From: Phaeotremella fagi
Taxonomy: Eukaryota > Basidiomycota > Tremellomycetes > Tremellales > Phaeotremellaceae
Assembly (NCBI GenBank): GCA_001599715.1
Contig: BCHU01000009.1
Location: forward strand, 496,001-560,000
Length of the DNA: 64,000 bases
Reading direction: 5' to 3'
In this document: positions 49,452-60,763 of the stretch, one piece after another
Layout of the letters: each line of letters opens with the position of its first letter
Position numbering within the stretch: the stretch's first letter is position 1
Notes under the pieces: model-generated
Told to the model about the DNA's origin: nothing
The model's input: only the letters and a program-made list of their open reading frames with translations
Database searches by the model: none
Program-made: the position numbers and the translations under genes

Positions 49452-52231
49452 ATGCAAGGTCAAACAATAGATCCTAACCTCTACACGGATTTCTCAGTCT
49501 ACAGCAATAACAGTAATCTGGACGCTTCTACTTCTTCAGCGCCTTCGAAAACCGAGCCAATCACGGGAGAGAAAGAAAAGTAGGTCACACTCCTCAACAT
49601 CCACTGACCTTTCACAGAAAACGTAGAGGTAGCTCAGGAGGGGAGGATAATCAACGTGTCCAATTAGCCTGCTTTTGGTGTAGATCTAAGAGAGTGAGAT
49701 GTAGTGGTGAAAGACCAATTTGCCAGGTGCGTCCACAAAAACAATAAACATAAAACAAGCTCGGTCTTAATCCTTCTGATTTATCTAGGCTTGTGCGAAA
49801 GCGAATGTGGAATGTGAATGGCCATCTGGTAGACGCAAGAAACGTACAAGAAGAGAGATGGAAGAAGCTAAAAGAGCAGAAGAGATTAAAGATGGGGGAA
49901 TGGGTTTGAAATCGGATGAAGTGGGTAGACCACAACGACGCCTTTTCTAACCTTCAGATCTTCTCTTCCATCCCAGATACCAATACGAGTATCCAGAATA
50001 CACAGATACCGGACATCGTCTCGTCCTACGAGAATGCAGACTTTTGGAATATACCCTCGATGACTCCTAGTACATATGTTTGGCCAAGTGGATTCACCCC
50101 AGAAGGGCTTACTTTTCCTATGCCTGAAATTGAACCAGCGCCGCCTTTCCTACAAACACCCACGGATATGCGTTTAATCAACGCATTAGAATCTCAAACT
50201 GCTTTCATCGACGGTGATCCAAACGACGGCAAGGATTTAGAGCTATTTTACTATAGATTTGTGAGTTACTTTCCCTTGAAGAATGAATCTAATTGTGACA
50301 TAGTCTGGATCGACGGCCATCCATCCTGGTATCAACAGGATATCTCTCAAACTGCAAAGACGTACCGGTACCTCCCCAATCGCTGCCGCACCACAACCAG
50401 AAACCGATGACATACCAATTCAGACACCTCCTGATCTGTTCGATCCGTCCGGGTTACCTTATCCTCATGTCTATGAACCACTGTTCGATCTCTTCTTCAC
50501 CCACATGTCTCAACATTTTCCGAGTATCAGTCGACAACGTATGAACGAAAGATTCGAGACCGGTACAATGTCAAATTTCTTGGCCAACTGTATCTGCGCC
50601 ATAGCAGCGCGATTTGCTGAAAGTGCAAAGGATTCACCATTACAAGCTTGTTCACCTTTCATCGCAAAAGCCCAGGAGTTGATCGTTCCTCTTTTACACC
50701 TTCCTGCACATGATGTGGTCACTGGTCTCCTGTTACTGGCTTGGGCTAATTTTGGACAAAACTCTGAATCCGGTTTATGGCAGTATTCTGGGATGGCTTT
50801 CAGGATGGCGATCGATTTGGGTCTGCACGAGGTCTCCGAAATCTACGAATCTTCAGCTCATGTCATGCGGACTAGGTTACTATTTTGGAGTCTTTTCATC
50901 ACAGATCGAGTGGTGGCTTTTGCAACAGGTCGTCCAGCTTCAATACCTGAAGATATCATTGAGATTCCGTTACCAGAAGATGAAGATTTTTTCCCAGATC
51001 CGGCAAGAAATCAACCTACATCACTTATCGAAGCTGTTGAACCTGTTCCTTTCGTTCAAGTGGTAAAGCTGATGATCATTTGTGGAAGAATTTCCAATGT
51101 TTTGAATGGGCGTCGAGGTCGTGTGAGAACTTTGGTCAGCACCACCGAACCATTGAACGAACTTTTGGCGGAGCTTCAAACAAGATTAGTGCAATTCTAC
51201 AGCTCTCTACCTGAAAGTATGAAGTGGACGGTTGAAAACTTTAAACGGCAGGAGGGACGGGGCCATGGCGTGAGTCATCAATTATAAGAGCTTTATTGAC
51301 GATACTAGGGAACTTTCCTGTCACTTCACCTATGGGCTAACGCGGTTCTTGCACTGGTGTACCATCCAGAGTTACTCAAAAGTCCATCAGGAATGGAAAC
51401 TCCATTGAATCGAAACATGAACAGATCAGTCAAATTGTCTTTGGCATCTTCTCGCCAGATCTGCGAGTGTATGGTTTTCGCTGACCTTGTCGCTTTCACT
51501 TCGTACACTTGTACGCCGTTCATCGTTCAGCCACTATATGTAGCAGCGTAAGTTTCCGACGAAAGGCAAAAGTTGACAAACAGGATGGCACTCATTCACG
51601 AGATGCGTTCACAAGCTGCGACTGATCCATCATCCGGTACACCTCAAGACATGTTCTTGATATCAATGGCCCGACAAAACTTCTCAGCTTTGCTGAAAGC
51701 AGTTTTACGGATGGAGCAGTTCTGGGCTGGTGTGACATATGTGGCAACTCTTTTAGAGAAACGTGAGTTTGTCATATTCTCAAATGCTAACCTTCAGGTT
51801 CTGGCTTTGCTCGTTCCACGCCACGAGCAATGAAAAAGACATTCATTTCCTTGCCTGATAAAGGATTACTTCGAAGATTCACAACAGGTATGTTTGAATA
51901 AGATGGGATGAACTAATGATGTACAGATCGTGAACATCCACAAAACGTTGCTCCTCCAACTGAAACTTCGCTTCGCGATTCAATAGCCAAGAGTGAAGGC
52001 TCTGGACCTAGTCCATATTGGTTAGCCGATTTATTAACCGGTTACACGGTTGAGAACATGTCATTCGCGCCAGCAGACAGTCTTGATTTGGCTAGATTAT
52101 TAGCTGGTTCAAATCACATGGGAGGAATGGGAGGTATGGTAGGAATGGGAAATTTAGGTGATATGAATGGTAACGGTGGGGTGAATGGAGGACCGTCTGG
52201 GTCTGGAATGGGCCCACCACGAATGAATTAA
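49452..52231 (+). CDS. Zn2Cys6 transcription factor adjacent to the DAK-family gene
   Basis: The start at 49452 (MQGQTIDPNLY). The zinc cluster begins near residue 59 as ACFWCRSKRVRCSGERPICQ, then ACAKANVECEWP, giving perfect C-x2-C-x6-C-x5-C-x2-C-x6-C. A strongly basic linker (RRKKRTRRE) follows. The fungal-specific domain lies in the exon at 50400-51275: FFTHMSQHFPSI, then LLLLAWANFG and YSGMAFRMAIDLGLH, with RLLFWSLFITDRVVAFATGRP. This is the XlnR/Gal4-superfamily regulatory fold. The C-terminal tail is Gly/Asn/Met-rich with GGM repeats. It lies 383 nt upstream of a dihydroxyacetone-kinase-family gene in the same orientation; regulation of that gene is plausible but inferred. Confidence 0.88.
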
Positions 52232-52614
52232 GGGATTTAATTTTGGGTAAACAGATGTAACATAGTTGTAAATCTATGACAAGAAATGAATGAGGTGCCA
52301 TGTTCGTTCTTGTCAGAGTCAAATAGTGAGAGATCCGGAGTGATTATCTTGATCCGGATACATAGCACACACACAAACAAACAAAGGTAACTCTGGAATT
52401 TCAAAGTATGAAGTTTATAAAAACCGGACCGAAAGTGAGGGGTCACTGGGGGTAGTCCTAGTCCGGTTACTTGGTTCAGCTTCCGAGTGGTACGGTAGAG
52501 GGGAGGAGAAGGATGGATTTCTGAACACATGCTCTTGAAGAAAGATCTTTTAAATTATCAACTTGAGCTCTACTCTTCACTAATCCTTCATCTCTTACCA
52601 ATACATCCTTCACA
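52232..52614. promoter_or_regulatory. Promoter of DAK-family gene with CCGG repeats
   Basis: 383 nt. Direct repeats GATCCGGA at 52332-52339 and 52351-52358 are 19 bp apart. An 8-bp inverted repeat AACCGGAC (52422-52429) / GTCCGGTT (52461-52468) follows. TATAAAA lies at 52416-52422. The first repeat overlaps TCCGGAGTGATTAT (52334-52347), resembling TCCGAAGTGATGAT in the RpiB/DenD promoter. Confidence 0.6.
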
Positions 52615-54621
52615 ATGACTGATAGACACATCTTTCACGATCACACAACCCTCGTTCTTCGTTCTCTCAAAGGTCTCGTCGCTTCCCATCCCCACCTCTC
52701 TCTCATCCCTTCCCTCAAAGTAGTTTACCATGCCAACTACGACCCAAAGAAGGTTTCCTTAATCTGCGGTGGTGGTTCAGGTCATGAACCAGGTACTGTT
52801 GGCTTCGTCGGTGCTGGTCTACTCTCAGCTAGTGCTGCTGGAGATGTCTTCGCCAGTCCTTCCGCTAGACAGGTTTTTGGCGCCATTAAAGCTGTTCCTA
52901 GTGAAAAGGGAACCATTTTGATTATCACCAATTGTAAGTGTTCAATCGATTGACTTTGACTAATTCGACAGATACCGGTGATAACCTCCATTTCGGTCTT
53001 GCTCGTCTTATGGCCCAAAGTGCTGGCTTAAAAAACGTAGAATTAGTCGTTGTAGGAGATGATGTTTCAGTTCCTCGTTCAAGAGGTAACATGGTTGGTA
53101 GAAGATGTTTAGCTGGTATCACTTTGATCTGTAAGATCATGGGAGCAGGTTCAGAATCAGACATGGGTTTCCAAGATCTCGTTGATCTAGGTAGATCATG
53201 TTCAACCAACATGGCTTCAATTTGTGCAGCCCTTGATCATTGTCATGTTCCTGGACGCTCTGGTGAATTCTCTCAGATTCCTGAAGGAACTGTTGAGATT
53301 GGTTTGGGTTTACATAACGAGACTGTAAGTTTGAGTGGAATACGTAAGCTGACTTTTAGGGTGTCTTCAACATCCCTCAACCACCACCTGAGGAATTTAT
53401 CACCAGACTTCTTGATTTGATTTTGAATCAAAATGATCCTGAGCGTTCATATGTTAAATTCAAGGATGGAGATGAACTTGCTCTTTTGGTTAACAACCAA
53501 GGTGGTATGAGTGTTCTTGAGATGGGAGCAGTTCTTGATGAGACTTTGGTTCAGCTTGGTAAGTGCTATTCCTCTTTACAAGCTAATGACAGAATCTCGC
53601 GGTATCGTACCAGTCCGAATCTTCAACGGTCCCTTCATGGGCTCAATGAATATGCCAGGTATCTCACTCTCTCTACTCAATCTTACCAACGTCGCCGCCG
53701 ACTGCTCTTTCACCTCTGTCAACCATCTTCTCGAACTTATTGATGCTCCCCACACTTCTCCTGCTTGGCCAGCTACTCAAAACATCTACCCTGTCCCCGA
53801 AAAATTGAAGAACCGTAAACGTGAGGATCAATTCACCGAAGTTGAGAAGGAGGAAAAGGTTGTTGCTTCTGGTCCTAAATTAGAAGGTGAGTCGAACCGC
53901 GAGCAAGTGATCAAAGCTAACGAATGCTAGCTTCTTCATCTCTGATTCAAGCCGCAATGAAACAAGCGTCAGAAGATGTCATAGCTCTAGAGCCTGATCT
54001 CACAAAGTGGGACACAGTGAGTGATGTCTATGGTTAAGATCTGACACCTTAGATTGTTGGTGATGGAGACTGTGGAGAAACATGCGCCAATGGTGCGAAA
54101 GGCGTCCTTGCAGCTTTACCTCATTTGGGTGCTAGTGGTGATTTAGTTGAATTGTTCAGAGAGCTCACTGAATTGATTGATGGTAAGTCAATAACTTTGG
54201 TCAACCTTTAACATTAGACTCTTGCGGTGGTACCTTGGGCGCTATTTTCTCAATTTTCCTCGCTGGTATGACAACATCAATCATCGCTGCTGCTCCAGAA
54301 AAACCAGAAATCAATCCAACATTCTTTGGAAAAATCGCTGTTGGTGGTCTTGAAACTCTCAAACAACGAACAGCCGCTCGAGTCGGTCATCGTACAGTCA
54401 TGGACGCTCTCATTCCCTTTGCAGAGACATTAGCAGAATCTGGCGATTTGGCAAAAGCTGTCGAAGCTTCTCGCAAAGGAGCAGAGGGCACTGCAACTCT
54501 TCAAGCAAAATTGGGTCGAGCAACCTATGTAGGTGATCAAGGTGGAAAGCCAATGCCACCAGATCCTGGAGCTATGGCTTTCGCTGCAGTTGTTGAAGGT
54601 ATTCTTAAAGTTTGCAAATAG
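52615..54621 (+). CDS. DAK1: Dihydroxyacetone kinase family protein (DhaK-DhaL fusion)
   Basis: ATP-dependent ketose kinase that phosphorylates dihydroxyacetone, glyceraldehyde or, in some members, erythrulose. The N-terminal DhaK half shows ICGGGSGHEPGTVGFVG, YTGDNLHFGLA and EIGLGLHNETGV. The last contains the His that binds the keto substrate covalently. NNQGGMSVLEMG and NGPFMGSMNMPG precede a charged linker of about 50 residues. The C-terminal DhaL half has VGDGDCGETCANGAKG, the Asp-rich ATP/Mg site, then SCGGTLGAIFS and ATYVGDQGGKPMPPDPGA. About 590 aa in eight short-intron exons. It ends ILKVCK, stop at 54619-54621. DHA is the default substrate; an erythrulose kinase role is possible from genomic context. 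Confidence 0.92.
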
Positions 54622-54640
54622 TTTTTTATACAAAAGATTT

Positions 54641-55917
54641 TCATGATAGTCTACGCATGATTAATTCGTATCTAGTGTAGGGTCAGTGATGTATATTAGT
54701 TGCAACTAAGATAATAGTTTTAACTCACGTAAGCATCGTGACAGCACTGTTTGGTACAGTACGTATCAGATTGATAGATAATCCACGATAAAATCCTCTC
54801 CACCCATCTTGTCTTTTGATTTTCAAAAATGTATCGACGATCCCTCCCTTCGTCGGCTTGAATCTAGATGAAGCTGGACCTCCTATTCTAGGTAATACAG
54901 TGGGTTCAGGTAAGGGAATGGGAGGATTGGAACCTGTAACCAAAGGTGAAAATAATTGAGGTGGCATGGAAGATCCTGACAAAGGAAGGGAATGGGGTTT
55001 GGAGGGTATCGACGTTGTTGTTTTCCGTATCTGTAACCTAGTTCGAAGTACTTCATGAGGGTATGTAGCCAACGATGCAATCATTTTAGAGAAAGCTGAA
55101 CAAAGTAAAATGGTACTAGGAGGGAGATTGGAGTGATCACCAGGAGCTGTAGTAGGTAAGAGTTAGTAGGGACCAAAAATTGACTTTTGTCAACCCACCT
55201 GCCCATTGCTTGGCTCTTTCATACAACGGAAACTGAACAGCGACATGACTGACACCCATTAAACTAGGCAATAAACCTTTGTAAAACGCTCTAAACCCCT
55301 CAGTTCGATAAATTGTCACCACAGCATCCATTGTATTCTTATATCTCGCAGCTGAAGGGGGCATGACAGCTTGAGCCTATTTTATTAGCGAGGCGAACAA
55401 TTCACGAACCTACCATAAACCGTGTTTTCACAACCCAAAGTGGATTAGTCAAAATTGTTCCAGTACCACCAGCCGTCATCGCTGCAATGATATGAAGAAC
55501 GCTAGCAGCAGCTTGAGGGTGGGCTGCATTATCAGCGACTAATATCTTCAGATATAACTCACAACCACCAACGGCAACAGCTCCGAGTCTATCTTTGACC
55601 AGATCGTAAACACTAAAGTATATTCCCCATGTCGGGAGGTATCCAGCTATCGTAGGACCAAGGCCTCTGTAAAACCCTCTAAATCCTGATTGTCTCCATA
55701 TTCTTGCTATAGTCTTTCCAGCTCCTTCATATCCTTCAGCATCCCTTGCTAGATGTTGTGCTTGAAGACTTGTTTTGATCACGTCTAAAGGACATGTCAC
55801 GATTGAAGAAACAAGACCTGCACCTGCACCTGCTACCATGGAATGAAGTGAGTGGGGTATGAGAGCACCAGCTCTTGATGTTGACGCCTCTGCGTTTCCA
55901 TCTCTTGATATCGCCAT
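54641..55917 (-). CDS. YIA6: Mitochondrial NAD+/nucleotide carrier (Yia6/Ndt1-like)
   Basis: Inner-membrane SLC25 carrier. The start at 55917 (MAISRDGNAEAST). Three repeats are marked by the signatures PLDVIKTSLQ, PLWVVKTRF and PHEVLRTRLQ. The glycine-rich GFYRGL/AFYKGL segments follow each. SHVAVQFPLYE in repeat two is typical of mitochondrial NAD+ and pyrimidine-nucleotide carriers. Repeat three carries a long Ser/Pro-rich matrix loop (near 54880-55020). Reading straight through stops at 54725 right after TMLT. A GTGAGT donor there and a CTAG acceptor define a last 31-nt exon (54641-54671) that supplies the conserved ending TYELIMRRLS. The exact substrate (NAD+, FAD or pyrimidine nucleotide) is not proven. 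Confidence 0.88.
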
Positions 55918-56352
55918 GATCCCACTTGATATTAAGAGTTAGCTCAACGTTCTCGGTGACATCAAGACTTGCTGAGACTCGGACTCACAATCACTTATAA
56001 ATAAAACTTGTTGGGGATGACCGATAACAGATTCAAGGGCACGAATGGGACTGTAGGATCAACAAGATCCCCGTCCCAATCGTGACCTACAACTGATAGA
56101 TGCTGGTTGTGGTAAAAGGAATGACACCAGGAGGTATCACAAAAGAACAATGGAAGATGGAAGAACGGAGAAATGAAAGATGAAGTAAAAAGTAAGAAGA
56201 GAGAAGATGATTAAGGTTTATTTCATAGATAACTGATTGTGCGCGCTACTTCGGTTTGACTACGATGAAGTATTTTAACTTACCGCGCTTTACGACAGCT
56301 AACTTTCATAGATATAAACATACATGCATCAAACCTATACTTCATCCCCCCT
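55918..56352. other. Intergenic, upstream of carrier gene
   Basis: 435 nt between the carrier ATG and the stop of the RRM-protein gene, both minus-strand. A/G-rich on the plus strand near 56150-56215. No gene seen. Confidence 0.4.
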
Positions 56353-57857
56353 CTAATCAAAAACAATCTTCTCTCCCGCACCTTCAACAATACCAACTTT
56401 CTCTCGTTTAGCCATAGCCAACGCAGCACCTGGTCTAGGTCTACCAGTCGCTTCCCATTTCTTCCCTCTCGTATCATTTTTCCCTGCTCTTTCAGCTTTG
56501 AACTCGGTCTGTACCTCAACAGTAGTATCTTCAACGTCTTCGTTGTCATCTCCGACATCTTCTCCATCGTTTCTTGGCTTTCTTTTGGGTTTAGTTTCGT
56601 CCAATTTGGGAGCTGTCCGTCCACCAGACCTCTTTGTTGCAGCTTCAGATGCAAACTATTATCAGTTTTGTCTCAGCATGTATTGCCTACCTCCACTTTC
56701 AGCCTTCGACCATTGTAAAAGTGATTTTTCCTGTTTGCAAGAGCCACTTTTGCTAATAAAGGGGACTGAAAATCCAAGAAGGCGAATCTGATCTTAGATC
56801 TGAATGATATTTTGAACCCACCCTTTGCATCGACCCGTGTCTTCAAAAGCACCCAATCGAACTTTCTTCAGCCCACTCTTCTTTCCTCCTCTAGTCAATG
56901 GTTGCTCTTTATCTTCCTCCTCTCCCTCTTTCTTTTCTTCAGGCTGTTCTGCTACGCCAACAGCGTTTGTCTCCACCAAATCTCTTAACCCAATCTCCGT
57001 GGCATCGAATGGTAAATTGCCAACAAATAATGTTGAACTCTCGCCGTGTGCAGATTTTTTAGGTAAAGTACCCGCAATGATGGTAGGGGGTTTGGGTGTT
57101 CGAGCAGAAGGAGTAGGATTGTGATCGTCACCTATCAAGTAAGTATTTCGCCCGTCAATCATTGCCTACCTAGCTTGATCAAAACTTTTCTACCTTCGAA
57201 AAACTTCTCTGATAGCTTTACAGCTAATTCCTGTTGCTCTGCAGTAGTGAAATCAACGTAGGCGAAACTGTGCGTCAGATCCAGACTAATCCAAAAGACC
57301 TACCCTTTGTTTTCAGCATAAGCTCCCTTTCCAGGTTTGGTTGGAAGATTGACCCTCGTGACACACTCAACCTCTCCCCCTAGTTCTGCAACACCTTTCT
57401 GTAAGAATTCCTTAAGACTGAATTGCGTCGTTCGATAAGACAAGTTTCCTATCCATATAGAATTCTTTCGCTTTGGTTCAACTGGTTCCTTTTTCTCGGT
57501 TTTGGTCTCAACGACTTCTCCCTTTTTAGCTTTCTTCTTCGCCAATCTCGCTTCAGCTTTCGATAATGGTGCGGGAGCATCGATGTCGATTTCCAAAGCA
57601 TTTGGATCTTCTACCTCTTCCCTTTCATTTCCATCTCCAACCGAACCTTCGGATTCAGATCGACGTCGTTTACGAGTAGGTGAAGCTGTGGCAGCGGTTG
57701 AGGATTCAGCTACTGGTTCAGAGATAGAAGCTGTTTTCTTAGCAGCTTTAGCAGCTTTTCTAGCATCCCTTGCGGCTTGCTGCTCAGGAGTCCTTCCAGA
57801 CTTCTTGTTGAGCTTTTCTGAGGATGAAGTCGAAGGTATTAAAGTGATATCAGACAT
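56353..57857 (-). CDS. NOP13: Nucleolar two-RRM protein, Nop13/Rnp24-like
   Basis: Probable pre-ribosomal RNA-binding protein of the nucleolus. The start at 57857 (MSDITLIPSTSS); an upstream in-frame start would be a TTG. A basic/acidic low-complexity N-terminus of about 125 residues (KAAKAAKK, ARLAKKKAKKG) precedes RRM1 (RNP2 IWIGNLSYRTT; RNP1 GFAYVDF after an intron). RRM2 follows (RNP2 LFVGNLPFDATE; RNP1 GFAFLDF), with an acidic insert KKEGEEEDKE inside it. The tail is charged and ends GEKIVFD. Four exons. Nop12 is the main alternative; the RRM spacing and the basic N-terminus favour Nop13. Confidence 0.85.
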
Positions 57858-58085
57858 GTTGAAACCTGAAAAGAAGGATGGATGTTGGGTTTTGGTATTC
57901 AATTCAAAATATGCAAGAAATCTACGATGGGATTAAATAGAAATAATAACAATAAACTATTACAAGATCGATTCCTCCACGTAATATACTCTACTACCAC
58001 GCGTGGTGTGGTTGCCGTTGCTGGTTGTTAAGTGGTTAGTTATCCTTGATTCTTCTCCCTCATCTTCATCTTCATCTCCATCGAT
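57858..58085. promoter_or_regulatory. Bidirectional promoter NOP13-like / YIF1
   Basis: 228 nt between divergent ATGs. A CACGCGTGG element lies near 57997-58006. C/T-rich leader before YIF1. Confidence 0.45.
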
Positions 58086-59337
58086 ATGGCCCCCCAACCG
58101 CCTTTCATAAATAGTCGCTCACCTCCCCCCCTACAACATCCCAAACCTACTCATCCTGCCTATCCACCTCCTGAACCACCTCATACTCCAGCTGGTTCAA
58201 CCAATTCATCACCTTATTCTCAAGCTCAAAGAATTTCACAAGACGGCTATATGAGATATTCATCTCCTCCTGTCAGTGAGACTTCCACCAATCATCAGTC
58301 TTCTAGCTTCAATGCGTATGCACCGCCTCTGCAACCTCGTCAGGGTATAAACCAACCTCCAAACGTCGGTGGCTACCAGGATATGGGATTCAGCGGTTGG
58401 TCGGGAATGAATGACGCAACAGCGCAAATGGGAGTGCAGTTTGGAAAAAGCGCCGTAGCTGCGGGCCAAGACTATGTCGAGAAAAATGTGAGACCGGGCA
58501 TCGTAGTTTATAAAAATGTTCTGACCCGTCATCAAGTTTACTCGATACCTTCCCTTACCGCTTTTGAAGACATCGTTCTCCGTCACCAACTCTTACGTTC
58601 TCAACAAGTTACGTCTTGTCCTCTTCCCGTGGAGGCACAAACCTTGGAGTAGACAAATCAGAAGATCAGGTGAAAACGGTTCAACAGAGGGATGGCATGC
58701 TCCCCGTGACGATATCAACGCTCCAGATCTTTATATCCCTAGTGAGTCTTCGTGACTTTGAGACGTTACTGACTTTTAGCAATGGCTTTGGTTACGTACA
58801 CTTTACTTTCGGCGTTTGCTTCTGGTCTTCAGTCACGATTCCATCCTGAAGTTCTAGGTCTGTCTTTCAGTAAAGCGCTTGGAGTTGTTCTAGTGGAGTT
58901 TTTAGCTATACGCCTCGGATGTTATCTCTTAGATGTTCGAGGTGGAGGTGCTAGTGGGGTTGAATTGGTTGGTTATGGTGGTTATAAGTTTGTTGGGTAA
59001 GTAAATGACTTTGAGCAATCTCTGACCATCAGGATCATCGTAACCATTTTGGTATCATTTCTCAATCTAGGTTCGATGACGACGGGAGCAGTATTCATCT
59101 ATACATTCTGTGCCAATGCCTTCTTTTTGGTAAGTTTACCCTCTAGACATAGGCCTGACTTGATAGCTTCGATCCCTCAAATATGTTCTTTTACCTGATC
59201 CTTCCTCATCCCCGGCTTCGGTGTCAGCGGCCACTTCCCATACTCTAACGCATGCTCAGAGGTCCCGTAGAGTGCAATTCTTGTTCGTTGTCGCTATGGT
59301 TCAATTTCTCTGGATGGGATTGTTATCTAGAGTGTAG
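58086..59337 (+). CDS. YIF1: ER-Golgi transport membrane protein Yif1
   Basis: Partner of Yip1 in COPII vesicle biogenesis and fusion at the ER-Golgi interface. The N-terminus (about 110 residues) is cytosolic and Pro/Ser/Gln-rich. The family core is MGVQFGKSAVAAGQDYVEKN, then after an intron NSYVLNKLRLVLFPW and HKPWSRQIRR. Next come DLYIPTMALVTYTLLSAF and about four further membrane segments. The last ends VQFLFVVAMVQFLWMGLLSRV, stop at 59335-59337. Five or six exons; about 340 residues, normal for the family. No signal peptide is needed, as it is a multispan protein. Confidence 0.92.
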
Positions 59338-59932
59338 TTAACGAAATAATGATATGGATGAGAGATTCATAGTAGCTAAGACCGTCTCATATAAGTCATT
59401 TCTGGCTGTCAAACCATTACCTCACGTCTGATCTCTTGATCTGATTCAGTCGAAAACTTATACTCAGGTTCAGCAACCCCTTGTACAGTCTCAGATCATC
59501 CTAATGCTTACATTGAGCGCTGCAGATCGATTTACCAATGTTTGAGATATTTGACCTCTGGTGGGTGGAGAGAAACAAGGGAATGCAGAAAATCAACACT
59601 TCATGTGTACGAATTCGTTATAAGCTCATGGAAGGATGTCCCACGGAACTACTTGTTCAGTCACCTTTGGATGCATTAGTAAACTTTGAAAGAACTACCC
59701 AAGCTACTCTACTTCCTCCCTTCATCCAATAACCAATCAATCACCCTAAGACTCCATTCCAGCCCTCACATTTGTTCGTTACGGAATCCGTCAACACTAC
59801 TAATGAGTGTTGGAAGACTTTTGCGCAAGCCAAAACAGTGATTGAGACTTGGCGCATTCACTGTCAAGATGGTCAGTGAATACACAATATTGTTAGATAA
59901 GCCAGGGAGTCATTACGTACAACAAACCTCTG
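59338..59932. other. Convergent intergenic region
   Basis: 595 nt between YIF1 and the small unknown gene. A plus-strand frame at 59538-59732 (64 codons) has no recognisable features. Nothing else seen. Confidence 0.4.
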
Positions 59933-60399
59933 TTACTTGGCTTCTACGTCAAAGTTACCCTCTTTCCACAAAGATCCATTCTCGAATTGAAACCCTCGCA
60001 CAGCCACCTTTGCTAGTTCAGTCGCGTCTTCTTCGGTCTCGAGTTTCTGCTTTTGATGGACAACCCACACTCCCATAAGGTACTTCATGTGGGCGTTTTC
60101 GGCTGACTCGAGATGAGATTCCAACACACGAGGATCTTCCGATCTTACCGTCAATCGATAGGCTGCAGATAACCAAGATGCAGTGTAGACAGTTTGTGAT
60201 ATTGAAAAGCCGTCGGAACGATTGTATTCTTCCCATTCCGTGAGTGGAACAGTTGAGTTGGCTACGATTAAGTCGAACCACTTCTTGAATTCTATTTCAG
60301 ATTCGGCTTTGATCTGGAAAGAAGTATTATGACTCTGGTCTTAGATACTCCAGTTGGCACGGCACTCACTGTCTCGAACAAGGTTTTCAAATCTGACAT
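59933..60399 (-). CDS. Small unknown soluble protein (136 aa)
   Basis: I do not recognise the family. Two coding exons: 60370-60399 encodes only MSDLKTLFET, and after a 56-nt intron (60314-60369) exon 59933-60313 encodes 126 residues. The product is 136 aa, charged and predicted mostly helical, with no signal peptide or membrane segment. Notable segments are EFKKWFDLIV, TEWEEYNRSDGFS, QTVYTASWLSAAYRL and a C-terminal FENGSLWKEGNFDVEAK. The good splice signals and long continuous second exon support a real gene. It is divergent from the uS15m gene over 364 nt. Function unknown. Confidence 0.65.
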
Positions 60400-60763
60400 C
60401 TTTGCGATGATAATTGATTTAAAAGAATAAAAACTTAAGTTACCAAAGAGTTGAGAAATCAGGTCACAATGATAATTCAACTCCAACATGATATATCTGA
60501 AATAGGAAGTCTTCCAAACGGACGGATGAAAGGTGTTCCCCCTTTCATACAGTTTTATCTGAAAGGGCGACACTGAGAGAAAAGTGCCACAGGCAAAGAC
60601 TACCAGCGGTGCCACAAATGGGTAAGTTGATAAACCCGATCAAGTTGCACCAGAGATTGATACATCAAAATGTTTGAACAAAATATTATTACTTTATTAC
60701 TTATTTCTTAAGTTTCTTCACCTTGTTTCTATACTTCTATTCTACCTTTTCACTGCATAAATC
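60400..60763. promoter_or_regulatory. Divergent promoter, small unknown gene / uS15m
   Basis: 364 nt between divergent ATGs. The 80 nt before the uS15m ATG are T/C-rich. No distinct motif recognised. Confidence 0.4.

Noticed and set aside
59538..59732. 64-codon plus-strand frame downstream of YIF1
   Set aside because: No domain, no splice partners, lies in a convergent 3' region.
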